This document shows positions 36,906 through 47,360 of a stretch of 64,000 nt of DNA, in pieces. This DNA is from Leptodontidium sp. MPI-SDFR-AT-0119 (Eukaryota; Ascomycota; Leotiomycetes; Helotiales; Leptodontidiaceae). The notes beneath the pieces are model-generated. The model did no database searches, was not told where the DNA came from, and saw nothing but the letters and a program-made list of their open reading frames with translations. The position numbers and the translations under genes were made by a program. The stretch is taken from assembly GCA_020726505.1 (NCBI GenBank), contig JAHLEZ010000010.1:1116001-1180000 (forward strand), in the 5' to 3' direction. Positions within the stretch are counted from its first letter, which is position 1. Each line of letters starts with the position of its first letter.

Positions 36906-38328
36906 CTCACAGATCTGAGAATGCCCACTAGAACTCTGGATACAAAATGCATTTTAAGAACCAAAATATTCCCGAAAGTTTTGACCTGTGTATGTAAAGT
37001 GATGATCAAGTAAATAGATCCATCACCATGCAGTCTGCCCCGAGAAAAATTTCAAACATCCATTCAGTCGTCTGAACAAACTGAAAATAACCGACTGTCT
37101 ATCCCGAGTTGTCCAACTTGTCACTCGCTTAACCGTGAGGTGTAATCAACATCGATAAACCCCCCCTAATGTTCTCCATTTCTCCAATGTTACAGTCTCA
37201 ATTAGACAATGTTGGTAACTATCTGGTCTGATAAAATTTCGTACTTCGACCTATCTCGCGTGAACCTTTCGAGTCCAGGGTATATTTCTTGCCATGATAC
37301 AAATTAAGTTCTGGGTAGTTGAGTACCTTATACGTGGTATAATGGATAAATAAATCTCTGCCCTGTAAGTGAAATGATTCTAATAGGTTCCGTGAGCAGT
37401 GGCAGAGTGGCACAGTCCTTCGCATGTTGGGAGCCCCCTTGGCGGCATACCGTCTCAATACTCACAGGTGAAGCATCTCGCGAGGCGCGGGCTCCCTAAA
37501 AAACCCTAGATTTGAATACGACATATTCTGCCTCGACTAATGCATGTGGCGTTTGTGCCCCTCTCCTCACACGGCGTACTTCCGTAACCCCCAGACTGCA
37601 ATATTTTGGTCTCTAAGGGTCTTTTAAAAATTGGACCATATTCTTTCTGCATAGAATCTTGTCCCTAAGTGCTCCAAAATTTGAAGAGATCCCAACGGTT
37701 GCGATCAAGCAGGGAGGAACAGCCAAAGCGTTAATAGTATTACTGCCCATACTTTACTTATTATTGCTGAGTGTCCTACTTTGGGAGAAATAGTTGAAGA
37801 AAATGATCTTTCAATCATAATTTCATAAACTTGCTAGAAAAAATACTTGTAACACCTAAACTAGAGATTCGTCTCGTGACAGGGTGCGTCTCTGAACGCA
37901 GGGAGAGACGTTAAAAGCAAAAGAATTTTTGTCGTTTAGCACATTCGATTGCTAGTAAATCTGACGACAAGATGATTAAGCTAGGAATCTGTTCGTATGT
38001 ACGACTATTGATCGCGATGAAACATTTACGAAACTGACGTACCTTATTGTTATCCCGCCCTTGCATACTTTCATTGTGGTGTACCACACCAACAAAGGAA
38101 TCGAATAATACCTATCACATGGTGACAAGGAGGTTGATTCCCTTCGCTAGATATTTGATCAATCGATCAATAAAGAGTTTGGACAGTCGCTGGATGGTCA
38201 CGGTTGCTGTACATATCTGACGAACAGATGAACAAAATTTGCTATTTATGGAAGGAAAATGACCACCGACACTCTTGATCGTTAGAATTACGGTACTAGT
38301 ATAGTTACTAGATTCGTATATTATCATC
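36906..38328. other. AT-rich spacer, no gene seen
   Basis: Stops are frequent in all frames. A TGGCAGAGTGG word near 37395 resembles a tRNA A box, but no B box follows at a suitable distance. Confidence 0.55.
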
Positions 38329-39163
38329 ATGAACTCTGCCTTCGTGGTGGCCAGCGCTCAACACAATCCAACCCTGCAAGGCTTGGATCATTTTCTATCG
38401 TGGCTGTGGTTGTTTCCGGGAGGGCGAAGATGGCTTGACCACACATTCACAGCGCTGCATTTTCGATCAAGACACATACACGCGCCTTGTCAATGACAGG
38501 GATATAGATGAAGGTGATGAGAAAGAGCACATAGATGGCCTTAAAACCATCACCATCTACGCCACAGCCCACGGGATTATGCCCAGACTGCCAACCGATC
38601 CTGATCAACCAAGCAGCCAACCAACCAAAGCCAACTCCAGCACCAGAAGAAAAAAGTCGATTTCCAGTCCTAGGCAAGCGCCACAACTGGCTCGACAAGA
38701 TCATGAACCAAACACAACCACCACTAGAGATCCCGAACCCAAAGGCAACTAACCTCTCCAGAGAGGTAATCCGCCAAGGACTATCAGAGTTCACCATGTT
38801 GCTCAGGGAACAGGAGCGTAGCAAGACTCAGGAGATGCTGAAGCTGCGGAAGCTGCGAGCCCCCATCATCATGGATGGGTGGCGCGAGCACGTTCGCAGC
38901 GAGAGAGCTCGAGATCCGGACTGTGTCCTCAGCATTCCTAAAAGCTTTGAGGATCCCGAGGATGAAGACTTTTTGCCACCTAGTGTACCCACAATCGATC
39001 AATGTAAGTAAATGGAGGAGCCCAAAATTTCCCCTATTGAAGAAGCAATTACTGACTCCATCGTCACCTAGGGGTTATCATACACGAAGACAAAGTAATC
39101 AAATCGACAAATCGACTACTGGCTCGGACAAGATCGAGCCGGGCTGGAAACTTGAGAACCTGA
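38329..39163 (+). pseudogene. Apparently frame-disrupted copy of the CGC-H-C family
   Basis: The ATG at 38329 begins M-N-S-A-F, but the WWPA motif and the core that match the gene at 33856 continue only after skipping one base near 38344. In that second frame the core reads C-G-C, x10, H, x3, C, ending near 38470. The C-P-D-C pair and the charged body including W-R-E-H-V lie in a third frame open from 38535 to 39003. A good intron follows (GTAAGT at 39004, TACTGAC branch, CCTAG ending at 39071), and the frame closes at 39161-39163. The second frame change could be an intron with a poor GTCAAT donor (38489-38534); the first cannot. So it is a recently broken gene, or a sequence error hides an intact one. 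It lies about 3.7 kb downstream of its closest relative. Confidence 0.62.
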
Positions 39164-40011
39164 CTATTAGCATTTTATTTAACTGGTTTGGGAGTTAGGC
39201 AATGTAATATAAATATTTTTTGCTCAACAATTTTCCTTCTGTGACCAAAAAAATGAGATTCAACTGTGGGTATGAGCTAGCTAATCTTAAGAGAGCGAAA
39301 CTTCTCTCGTGGTACTGCTTATGTGGCTTAATAAAGAGACTGCAAAACACTAATCATTGGAGGAGCCCAGAGTCAACAAATACTCGCTTACATCGAAGTG
39401 AAGATAGCTCCCGCGTGAGAAGTTAGAACGAACAATCAGTGTACCTCTTTGTCCCTTTGCCGCACAAGGGCGTGCCAAGGAGAATTATAACATATCGAAA
39501 AATAAAACCGTGAACAAAGCCGAAGAAAGGTAAGATTAACTTGCAAAGTTTAGATTGTAAAAGGAACAATGAGATCATCGAACCAAGCCTGTCCACCCGA
39601 AGGAGGGCGGGGACTATCTATCCTGCATGCCCGTTCATGTTTCGTAGACCAAGTTGGAGCTCCAATGGACCGGGGGGAATCGACAGATGGGGTCGCTGGT
39701 TCAGCTGCTGAAGCGTGATGGTGGTTGGTGAGTCACGCGGGAGTACTTAGTAGCTTGAGTGTATTGGGAGCAGGCCATCAAGTAATCGGTCCAACAAAGG
39801 ACACGAGGAGAATGGAACATTACTGTGGTCCCCCACTTGGACAGATCAGACGGACGAAAGGCAGGAATGGAATAAAAAAATGCGTTGCTCATATCCATCT
39901 TGTAACATCATCAGTCTCTAACCTCATACCATGCACGCTCTCCACCCTCTCCGTAATCTCGTAAACAATGTCCATACCCAGGTACTACAGGCGCTTGAAC
40001 CTCAAAGAGGA
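39164..40011. other. Convergent intergenic region
   Basis: Lies between the 3' ends of the family copy at 38329-39163 and the LSB5-like gene. No supportable gene; probable 3' untranslated sequence on both sides. Confidence 0.55.
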
Positions 40012-41586
40012 TCAAACTGCCCTCCACACTGGCTCTCGCTTCTCAACCTTCGGCGTGGTCACAGCATTGCGATCCGCGAAAGGATCATTCTCATCTTCCT
40101 CTTCGAAATCATCTTCATCTTCCTCAGGAGGAGGTGGTTGAATTGGCCTAGGTGGTTGTCTCGGAGCTGGGGGTGGGGCACGAGGGCTTGGGCTTTTGCC
40201 AGCGAGACTTAGACCGGCAAGTGACTGGGTAGTCTCGTTTTCCTTGCCCTTGTCGGACATGACTGTAATATGATTAGCTAAAATGAACAAGATCCTGAGG
40301 TATGACTGTACCTACCTCGGTACATGTGTTGCTGGTTGGCCAGTTCATCATCCGAGTCGCTGTCAGCATCGATAGATCGATCAAGCTGTTCGAAGGTCAT
40401 GAGGGAAGTGACAAGCTCATCATTAGCATGAAGAAGAGCGCCAAGCCACTGTTCAGACTCTACAAGTTGGATCTGAGGATATCAGTACACGCAACCAACA
40501 TGGGTCGGGCCGGTTGGGCTTACATAACGCAAGATCTTCCGACGGAGCAACTTGCAAGATTCGAAATGCTGAACAGCGTTTTGGTTTTCGGAGATTTGTT
40601 CCCGCTCTCGGTTGACCAACTTCAATGCATTCAACAGATTCGTGGATGCCACAGAGGATTCCGCAATGCAGTTCTTCATGATATCTTTCTCTGCTTCCAG
40701 ATTGAAGGGCTTTCCTTTCTTGTTTTTCTTCTTGTCCTTGTCCTTCTTTGTTTTCTTGGAATCAGGAAGTGTAACGGTCATGGTAGGATAGCTTGGCGAG
40801 AGGCTCTTGCTGGATTGAGCAACTGAGGCCTGGCGAGAGTGTGAAGCTGGAGGTGGAGGGGTCTCATCCTCGTCGACTTCGAATGGGTTTTGCTCGGTTT
40901 CACGTAGAACTTTGGATTTATCTTGAGTGACAACCTGTTTTCGGCGAGGTAGTTGCTGCATGGATGTTAGCTCGGTGACCTTTTGCTATTCGCTGGACAC
41001 ATGTACCTTGTAAAGTCCTGCAATCTGCTCTAGTCCCCGAGTGTTCTTATACTCAACTGCCCACTGTCTGAAAAGCTCCTTGCACTTGTCTCTCACGAGG
41101 GGGTCCGAGAGATCTGAGGTGCCGCAAACGCGGAGCCGCTCCAAAAGCATTTCATCGGCGAACGTACGTTGGAAGTTTGCACCAGCATTTTGAATCAAGC
41201 CGTCCAAGAGGGTAAGTGCCCGGATTTGACGGTGAACGTTTCCATACTTCAATTTCTTCCGAATAGAGCGAGCAGCTTCCGCGGGACCGGTTGCCTGAAG
41301 TTTGATAGCTTCCACCAGGTCTGGAATTCCAGCAAGATCATCTTCTTCGTAGCTCTCGCTAGTGAGATTCTCAACAGCAACCGTGACGGCAGAATACGGC
41401 TTCTTCTAAAAATTGGATTTAAGCATTAGTGACTGTTCAGTAGATATACTCTCTGTCTTGAGCTTCCTTTGGCTAACCAAACTGGGTATTCCGTATCAAC
41501 AGCCATGTCGGAGGCTTGCAATGACCATAGACGGCAACAACATGAGCTTTCTCAAACAAAAGAGCTCGACTTACGTTAGAGAACAT
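40012..41586 (-). CDS. LSB5: VHS/GAT-domain endocytic adaptor, LSB5-like
   Basis: Five exons: 41586-41575, 41405-41007, 40955-40524, 40472-40316 and 40262-40012, with four GT-AG introns, give 416 residues. The first exon codes only M-F-S-N. A VHS domain occupies about residues 18-137 (A-R-S-I-R-K-K-L-K-Y-G then L-T-L-L-D-G-L-I-Q-N-A-G). A linker with an N-P-F motif and a lysine-rich stretch follows. A GAT-like helical bundle (about residues 200-300) comes next, then a proline-rich, acidic tail with another N-D-P-F. In yeast Lsb5 works with Las17 and Sla1 at cortical actin patches and binds Arf3 and ubiquitin through the same layout. The proline-rich tail would suit SH3-domain partners. It is divergent from the orphan gene starting near 42425. 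Confidence 0.88.
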
Positions 41587-42424
41587 GGTGTTTCACACCC
41601 TCTACAACGGTCACGGTATTTCCCCGTGACTTCAAGCTGTAGAAAGACTCGACGAACTGCCAGCCAATCCTAGTCCACCGACCGGTAGGCACGGGAAGTT
41701 CTTAATAGTAATCGGACACAATAAACAGAAGAGTTTATGCCAAAACTAGACTGTGAAGGTCGAGGACAAGTCTCAGCGCGCTGAATAGGATGATATGGTC
41801 AGTCTTCTGGCTCGTGTTTCTGGGCGCAGCTGAAGGCGGACAACGGGATAAGGGTAGGATCGCGGGGTATTTGAGTGTTGATAGCGGGGTTGCAGATAAC
41901 TTCAGCAAGGTTGAGGAGATCCGTAAGACTGTCTATGGATGGTTGTTCGAATGCGTAAAATGGGAAAGACGAGGACCGAGACGAAGACGAAGACGACGAC
42001 GACGACAATATCTGGGCATGATGCTGCGAGGCTGGAGGAAGAGGGAGTGGGCTGCATGAACCCTGCACAGCCCAACTGCATGACTGCTCCTCCTGCATGT
42101 GATCTGCCCAATTGCCGAAGTAAACCCGGCATAGGAATTCAGCCTCGTCTCTTGCCTCTCTCTCGCCTTTCTCAACTCGCTTCCAACCGTCATCCTTTTC
42201 AACACTCCATCCTTTTCATTATCATCTGGAGATACCACCATAACCCTTGGAATCTTCTCGCCAAGGCGCGCATAAGGGCAGTGGAAGAGTGCGGTGCCTG
42301 ATAATTGGCCGCGATGGCGACGCATCATGGTTGGGATCGGGAAGCAATGCTGCAGAGGGGAGGTGTGGAGAGTGAAGCATCGTGGGTTGTCCATAATATA
42401 TTTTGGTCTGCATCTGCTAAATAA
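41587..42424. other. Divergent promoter region
   Basis: Separates the starts of the LSB5-like gene and the large orphan gene. The frame 41939-42301 crosses a GACGAA/GACGAC simple repeat and is not convincing. Confidence 0.55.
41966..42007. repeat. (GACGAA/GACGAC)n trinucleotide-like repeat
   Basis: Tandem GACGAA then GACGAC units are visible in the divergent promoter region. Confidence 0.85.
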
Positions 42425-45259
42425 TTGTCTGTACCTAGAGAACATATTTCGGCACCATCATTACCAGCCTTTACGCCCGTTAATCCTTCTCGCGCACTAC
42501 CTCAATTCGTTAGCCCCCAGTTGACTCTCCACGAAAGGGGCCTGGACGATGATGCGTTATACCAACAACCCCTCGAAACCATGCCAGAAATTACAGTGCA
42601 AGAAGGAAAGAAGAGAGGAGCTGCACAAGCAAACAAAGGGCGAGTGGTCTCGATAGCAAGAGTCTGGGAGTACAGGGACGAAGGCGATGTGGCAGCTCAG
42701 AATCAAGGTGCCAACTTCGAAACCTCATTTCCCAAGAGACGGAAATCAGCGCCTGCCAAACGTACCAAGTCTGTGTCAGGGCAATCAGGCTTGGTTGAAC
42801 CAAAACAGGAACAACATACTCCAAGTCCTGCTTCACTGCATGATAAGGAGCACCTCAAGGAAGAGCAGGACCCACAGTTGACATTTCCCCCCAATTCTGG
42901 AAAACGGCTTCCCAAAAAAGCGCCTCCAAAACGAAACATAATGTTTAAGCCCAGTCCTTTCCGTAATCCGGTCATCACGAAGCCCTCGGCATCTCGCGAG
43001 AAACATTTAGAAGAAGTTACGATTCCTACGAAGCCTGTTACGACCTACCAAGGCTGGACGAGCACGCAAGAGGCAGTGAAGCACCAGTTCAATGGCCTCT
43101 CAAAGACAACTCTTGACAAGCTCGCTGCTTTCCGACACAAGCCATCTTCACAGGCTCAAAGGGTCGTCCACTCTCCTGCAAGCGAAAGTATTCATGTTGA
43201 AAAATATCCGGGTCCTGCTGAGAAAACTGAAGGTCCTCCGACCTCAAGTGATGATGGCTTCCTGCCACGCGACGACTCCATTTTCGTTGATACCGATGGC
43301 GTCGATCAAGATCCTGCCGGATGTCAAGCTGAGCAGTCACAGCCAGCACGGGACTCTGACCATCTTCACGAAGGCAATCCTTTCTTCGATGATGCCACTT
43401 GGGATGTCAATTTGGGAAGTGGTGTCGACGATGACGCTCGCTCTTTGCACAGCCGAGTGCCTGCCCCGGATACGATGAGCCTATCTGTTATCACTTCTCA
43501 GAACAATCCGAATCCTCTCTCACTGCCCGGAGCTCCTGCCCCATCTCCAGCTCCTCTGCCTTTGGCTTCTCAAGCCTTTCATGCTGATCTAAGGGGATCG
43601 CAGCATACTTCCGATTACGGTGATCCCTCGTCGAGTGAGACGAGAGAGTTGGCGGCAATGATGAACGATGTTGCCCAAAGAAGTCATTGCGACGAAAAAG
43701 GGCTCATAGAAGAACCCCGTCAGCCGGAATACTTCTTCCCCGATGACTGTCAGACCACTATTGAAGACATCATCGAACAGGGCCAACTTGAAAGCCTCCA
43801 ACCCAGCCATGGAGATTTGCCCTCTGCTTCGCATGAAACTGGAGGCGACGACCCATACGGAGTTTCTCGGGACTATCAAGTTGCGAGCACAAATCTACAT
43901 GCCGAAATTCCATACTCCAGGCACCTCGCCGATATTGAAGTTGAGCGATCCGATATCGATGAGCCCCAAATGACCCCTAGAGACATCTCCAATGACTTTG
44001 AACTGGATGATTTCGACAACGAGGGCGTCGATGATGCAGATCTGCTTGCGATTGCGTCGGATGCAGCTATACCAGAAACCCAACCTTTGTTACTCAGAAC
44101 TGTTAAAGGCAATTCGGTCAATGACTGGTCAACAGCATTTCCCCCTGTCAGAACCCATGGGACCCAGCCTATGGTAACTGGGGCGGGAGACGCGCACCTG
44201 GTACGATCAAGGCCAACAACACCTGAAATGTTTTCTGACGATGAGTATCCCTTGGAAGACGGTCTTGAGGAGGAAGACATGATATCTTTGCCAGCGCATC
44301 TACAAGGTGTCATCGAGACGTTCCAACCTCCTCCGAGTCTCGAGTATTCTTTTGGCAATGGGCCAATGCCTGGGGAAGTATACGACAAGTCTCTTCAATT
44401 CTCTCCTTCCAAGTCACGGCCGGCTTCTGTGCTGCCACGAAATGCAACAGGGATGCCTCTTACTGACGGACAAAGTCCATTAAAATCGCAACATGTAATA
44501 GATCTAGGATCAGTTCCCGCGGAAGAAGAAGATTGGTCTTCCTTTAGATCAAACAACAGCATGAAAAATGCCGAAATACCAATCGTGCCTGACTCTATCT
44601 CGGATCAAGAGCATAACAATCCAGACAAGACTGCGAAGAGCGCTATACCTCTCGGCCCCCAGAGACAGCGTAAACGCTCGACCTACCCCAAAATTCCCGC
44701 AGCCACTCAGTCACCAACTTCCCAGGAGATTGTCTTGGATGACAGCCACGACTATGAACCTTTGCAGCCATTTGCTCGACCCGATTTCCCTTCCTTGGTC
44801 CTAGACCGATGCCCAATCCTTGGAGTGACAGCTGACAGCTTCCTTCGTGTTTGCTTTCGAGTTGGCGAATTGTTTCGGGAGGGTGCAAGATGCAATGCTC
44901 TGAAGCAGGATGCTGTGATTGAGTTGTTCGCACGTATTACTTTCTCATCTCGTGAGCCTGGTACCACAAAACAACACTTCCAGTTCGCAGATCTCTGGCA
45001 TGATCGTCCTCCATTCCCAAATGGTATCTTAGCCAATTACAAGACCTCGGGTTTGGCTGAGAGCGAGAGTCGGGCTTTTATTGGAGCTGAAGAGCACATG
45101 ATGGCAAGGTGCATTGGACGACTGAAAAAGGATACCAAGAATGCCAATGGTTGGTTCATCGAAATCATCAACATCAGACCAACTGACTGGGAAGAAGTCA
45201 AGTGGACGAAGAGAATTGTAAGTGCAGGTCTTGTCAAGTCAGAGAAGGGAGGAGTCTGA
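42425..45259 (+). CDS. Large nuclear-looking protein of unknown function
   Basis: One long frame of 944 codons. It begins right after a stop, with TTG rather than ATG, so the true start is either the internal ATG at 42581 (892 residues) or an upstream exon joined at the CCTAG near 42438. The residues before 42581 (F-T-P-V-N-P-S-R, L-T-L-H-E-R) look coding, which favours an upstream exon. Most of the protein is disordered, rich in P, S and acidic residues, with K/R clusters (P-K-R-R-K-S near residue 100) that could be nuclear signals. The last 180 residues are folded-looking (I-L-G-V-T-A-D-S-F-L-R-V-C-F-R, then G-W-F-I-E-I-I-N-I-R-P) and are the likely functional domain, which I do not recognise. 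A GTAAGTGCAG donor at 45218 near the stop allows an alternative C-terminus ending at 45338. Confidence 0.72.
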   Translation: MSVPREHISAPSLPAFTPVNPSRALPQFVSPQLTLHERGLDDDALYQQPLETMPEITVQEGKKRGAAQANKGRVVSIARVWEYRDEGDVAAQNQGANFETSFPKRRKSAPAKRTKSVSGQSGLVEPKQEQHTPSPASLHDKEHLKEEQDPQLTFPPNSGKRLPKKAPPKRNIMFKPSPFRNPVITKPSASREKHLEEVTIPTKPVTTYQGWTSTQEAVKHQFNGLSKTTLDKLAAFRHKPSSQAQRVVHSPASESIHVEKYPGPAEKTEGPPTSSDDGFLPRDDSIFVDTDGVDQDPAGCQAEQSQPARDSDHLHEGNPFFDDATWDVNLGSGVDDDARSLHSRVPAPDTMSLSVITSQNNPNPLSLPGAPAPSPAPLPLASQAFHADLRGSQHTSDYGDPSSSETRELAAMMNDVAQRSHCDEKGLIEEPRQPEYFFPDDCQTTIEDIIEQGQLESLQPSHGDLPSASHETGGDDPYGVSRDYQVASTNLHAEIPYSRHLADIEVERSDIDEPQMTPRDISNDFELDDFDNEGVDDADLLAIASDAAIPETQPLLLRTVKGNSVNDWSTAFPPVRTHGTQPMVTGAGDAHLVRSRPTTPEMFSDDEYPLEDGLEEEDMISLPAHLQGVIETFQPPPSLEYSFGNGPMPGEVYDKSLQFSPSKSRPASVLPRNATGMPLTDGQSPLKSQHVIDLGSVPAEEEDWSSFRSNNSMKNAEIPIVPDSISDQEHNNPDKTAKSAIPLGPQRQRKRSTYPKIPAATQSPTSQEIVLDDSHDYEPLQPFARPDFPSLVLDRCPILGVTADSFLRVCFRVGELFREGARCNALKQDAVIELFARITFSSREPGTTKQHFQFADLWHDRPPFPNGILANYKTSGLAESESRAFIGAEEHMMARCIGRLKKDTKNANGWFIEIINIRPTDWEEVKWTKRIVSAGLVKSEKGGV

Positions 45260-45565
45260 ATCAACGGAGTGCGGAGGATATGACTTGAGAGTCTTGATTG
45301 CTATCACACAGATCTTGCTAGCCATATGGCTGAACTGACATCTAGGTACAACTAACCTGAGTTCTGATACCTACCTACATCTTACATTAGCTTCCCCTAG
45401 CCTATTACACCTAGCTAGCTCTTCCCAAACCAAATGAAAGCTCTTAGCCAACAATGAAACTCCCAACCCCAAATTAAACCTGCCTGATATGTAGAAAAAA
45501 AAGCACCCCAACCTCTCTAAAACGCCACCGAAGCTGAACCTTCCACAGCCCTCCCTCCCCCACAC
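45260..45565. other. Convergent 3' spacer
   Basis: About 300 bases between two convergent genes. It may include an alternative last exon of either one. Confidence 0.5.
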
Positions 45566-46665
45566 TTATGTCGTATGATACTTACCATCTGCCACCTGTG
45601 GGTACTGCTTCTTCGAGCCCGCCTCCGCAACCAAAATGATCGTCAAACAAACCATAAACAGAATAGCGAAAAGTAGCAAGGGCCACTTATTCTTCGGCAC
45701 ATCACTCTTACTCCTAAACGTAACGCAGCAATTCGTGCCCTTCCCCGCCGTCAGAGCCCTCTCCAGATCAGGCGAAGCGTCTGTGAATGTCACGCAGCAG
45801 TTATCCCTCTCTTTCTTCCCTGCACTCTCTCCTTCATCATTTCCACTTCCACTGCCACTGGCACTGCCGCCGCGGATTTGATTCTGGTCTTTCTCCATGA
45901 GTAAACGCCCGATAGACTCTTCTAGCCATTCAATCCTCTGTTTCAGCCCCGCGATGGTAGCTAGTGCGTCATTAGACGTCCCGATCGTGTGTGTGTTCGT
46001 GGTGTCGCCGCCGAAGGTGGAGGGTGCGACGCCCCATAGTTCGGCGTAGGATGGGGCGGAGGAGGAGTCGTTCTGCGAGAGAGAGAGGTGTGAGGCGTGC
46101 GTTGTGGTCGTGCTGGGTGTTGGCCGTGGTGTCCCTGGTGAGGAGTGCGTGTGGAAGGAGGGAGGAGGGGAGTTGGGGATTGAGGGGGGTGGACCCCCGA
46201 TGGATGGCTCGTAGCGGGAGGAGGCGACGCTGTTGGCTATGCCTGAGTTGTAGCTTGGGTGAGTTTGTTAGTTAAGCTTTGCGAATAGATCTTACATCTT
46301 TCGGTATGAATGCGGATTTGGTGGAAGGTTGGAGGTTGGAGGTTAGAGCTTGTGATATGTGGTAGGTATGTGGTTGAAGCAGACATGTGGGGTGGGTTTG
46401 GGACGCAGACTGGAACGAACGAACGTACTTGTAATTCGGCGAGCCGTGAATGCTATCCAGGATAATAGTCTCGTCTCTTTGAGGAACCTGTCATATTCAT
46501 TAGGCACGATATTCTTTGGCTGTCTTATTTCGCTTGCTTTCGTCGGCGTCGTTGTCTCCTGAGCCAATTCCCCATATCTCTTCTCCCGTCCAGGCAACCA
46601 TTTTTGATACCAAAATGAAAGAACAACAGGAACAAACTTACGGGCTCATATCGCGATCGACTCAT
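45566..46665 (-). CDS. Single-pass membrane protein with duplicated NCCVTF motif
   Basis: Three exons are inferred: 46665-46642, 46582-46429 and 46242-45566, giving 284 residues. The first codes M-S-R-S-R-Y-E-P and the second a conserved-looking segment (I-V-P-N-E-Y-D-R-F-L, then L-L-S-W-I-A-F-T-A-R-R-I). The middle is proline/serine/threonine-rich and disordered, followed by a short helix (I-A-G-L-K-Q-R-I-E-W-L) and two copies of N-C-C-V-T-F about 28 residues apart. One hydrophobic segment (about residues 248-268, P-L-L-L-F-A-I-L-F-M-V-C-L-T) is preceded by lysines, so the long N-terminal part should be cytosolic. The second intron is about 186 bases, with its acceptor at CTCAG. A GTAAGTAT donor-like site in the last codons leaves the C-terminus open to revision. 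I do not recognise the family. Confidence 0.65.
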
Positions 46666-47360
46666 CTTGTATTTCCAATTACTCCCCTAAGAAAAAGAGA
46701 CAGGATAATAAAATGTAGTAGAATAATGTAAGAAAGTATGCAGTAAGGAGATGTATGGACGTTTTGATGTCCCGCACACACGGTTCTGAGGCAGAGATTC
46801 AGGAAGAAGTGGAGCGTAGTGGTGTGATAGTGCAGGGACTTCCAATTTGATAAAGGAATGGGATTCGATCAGGCCGAGGATTATGTTCCGCCGCGTCAGC
46901 AGAAGCTTCAGCTCCTTGTGCCAGAGGGCTTAGGCTCTCTGGCTGTCCAATTGTGTGGCTGTGTTGGCGAAAGTTAGGGGAGAGATCCTGTGCCGTACAC
47001 TTGCATAAGATGCCCGTTTGGGAATTTCGGCTCGGCTTGTCACGGGGTGTGGGCTTGATGTGGACTGGTAGGAGGAGATTGGTGGTGAGTGAGGTTGGAT
47101 TGTATCGGGAAGACCGAGGGTTGGTGGGTGAGGCTGTGAAATTGGAGGATGGTGCTTGTCTTTCGTGTTGTATTCTGCTGTTGCGGTTTGGTAGAATCAT
47201 AAGTATCATCCAACTCTGTGAGTGTCCCCCCCTTCCTCTATTGTCCTCTCCCAGTATCTTCCGAATCCTCTTCAATACAACAACCAAGTCTCATTTCGAG
47301 TCTACTGCTTGCCAGCCGTACAAGACAGACACCACCCTGTGTCGAAAATCCAATCTATAC
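46666..47360. other. Intergenic region, no gene seen
   Basis: Lies between two minus-strand genes: 5' side of the membrane protein gene and 3' side of the 117-residue gene. The overlapping frames at 46799-47435 on both strands lack motifs. Confidence 0.55.

Noticed and set aside
37381..37480. Possible tRNA (TGGCAGAGTGG resembles an A box)
   Set aside because: No B box downstream, and acceptor stems do not pair.
41939..42301. Plus-strand frame in the divergent promoter
   Set aside because: Driven by a GACGAA/GACGAC repeat, with no protein-like features elsewhere.
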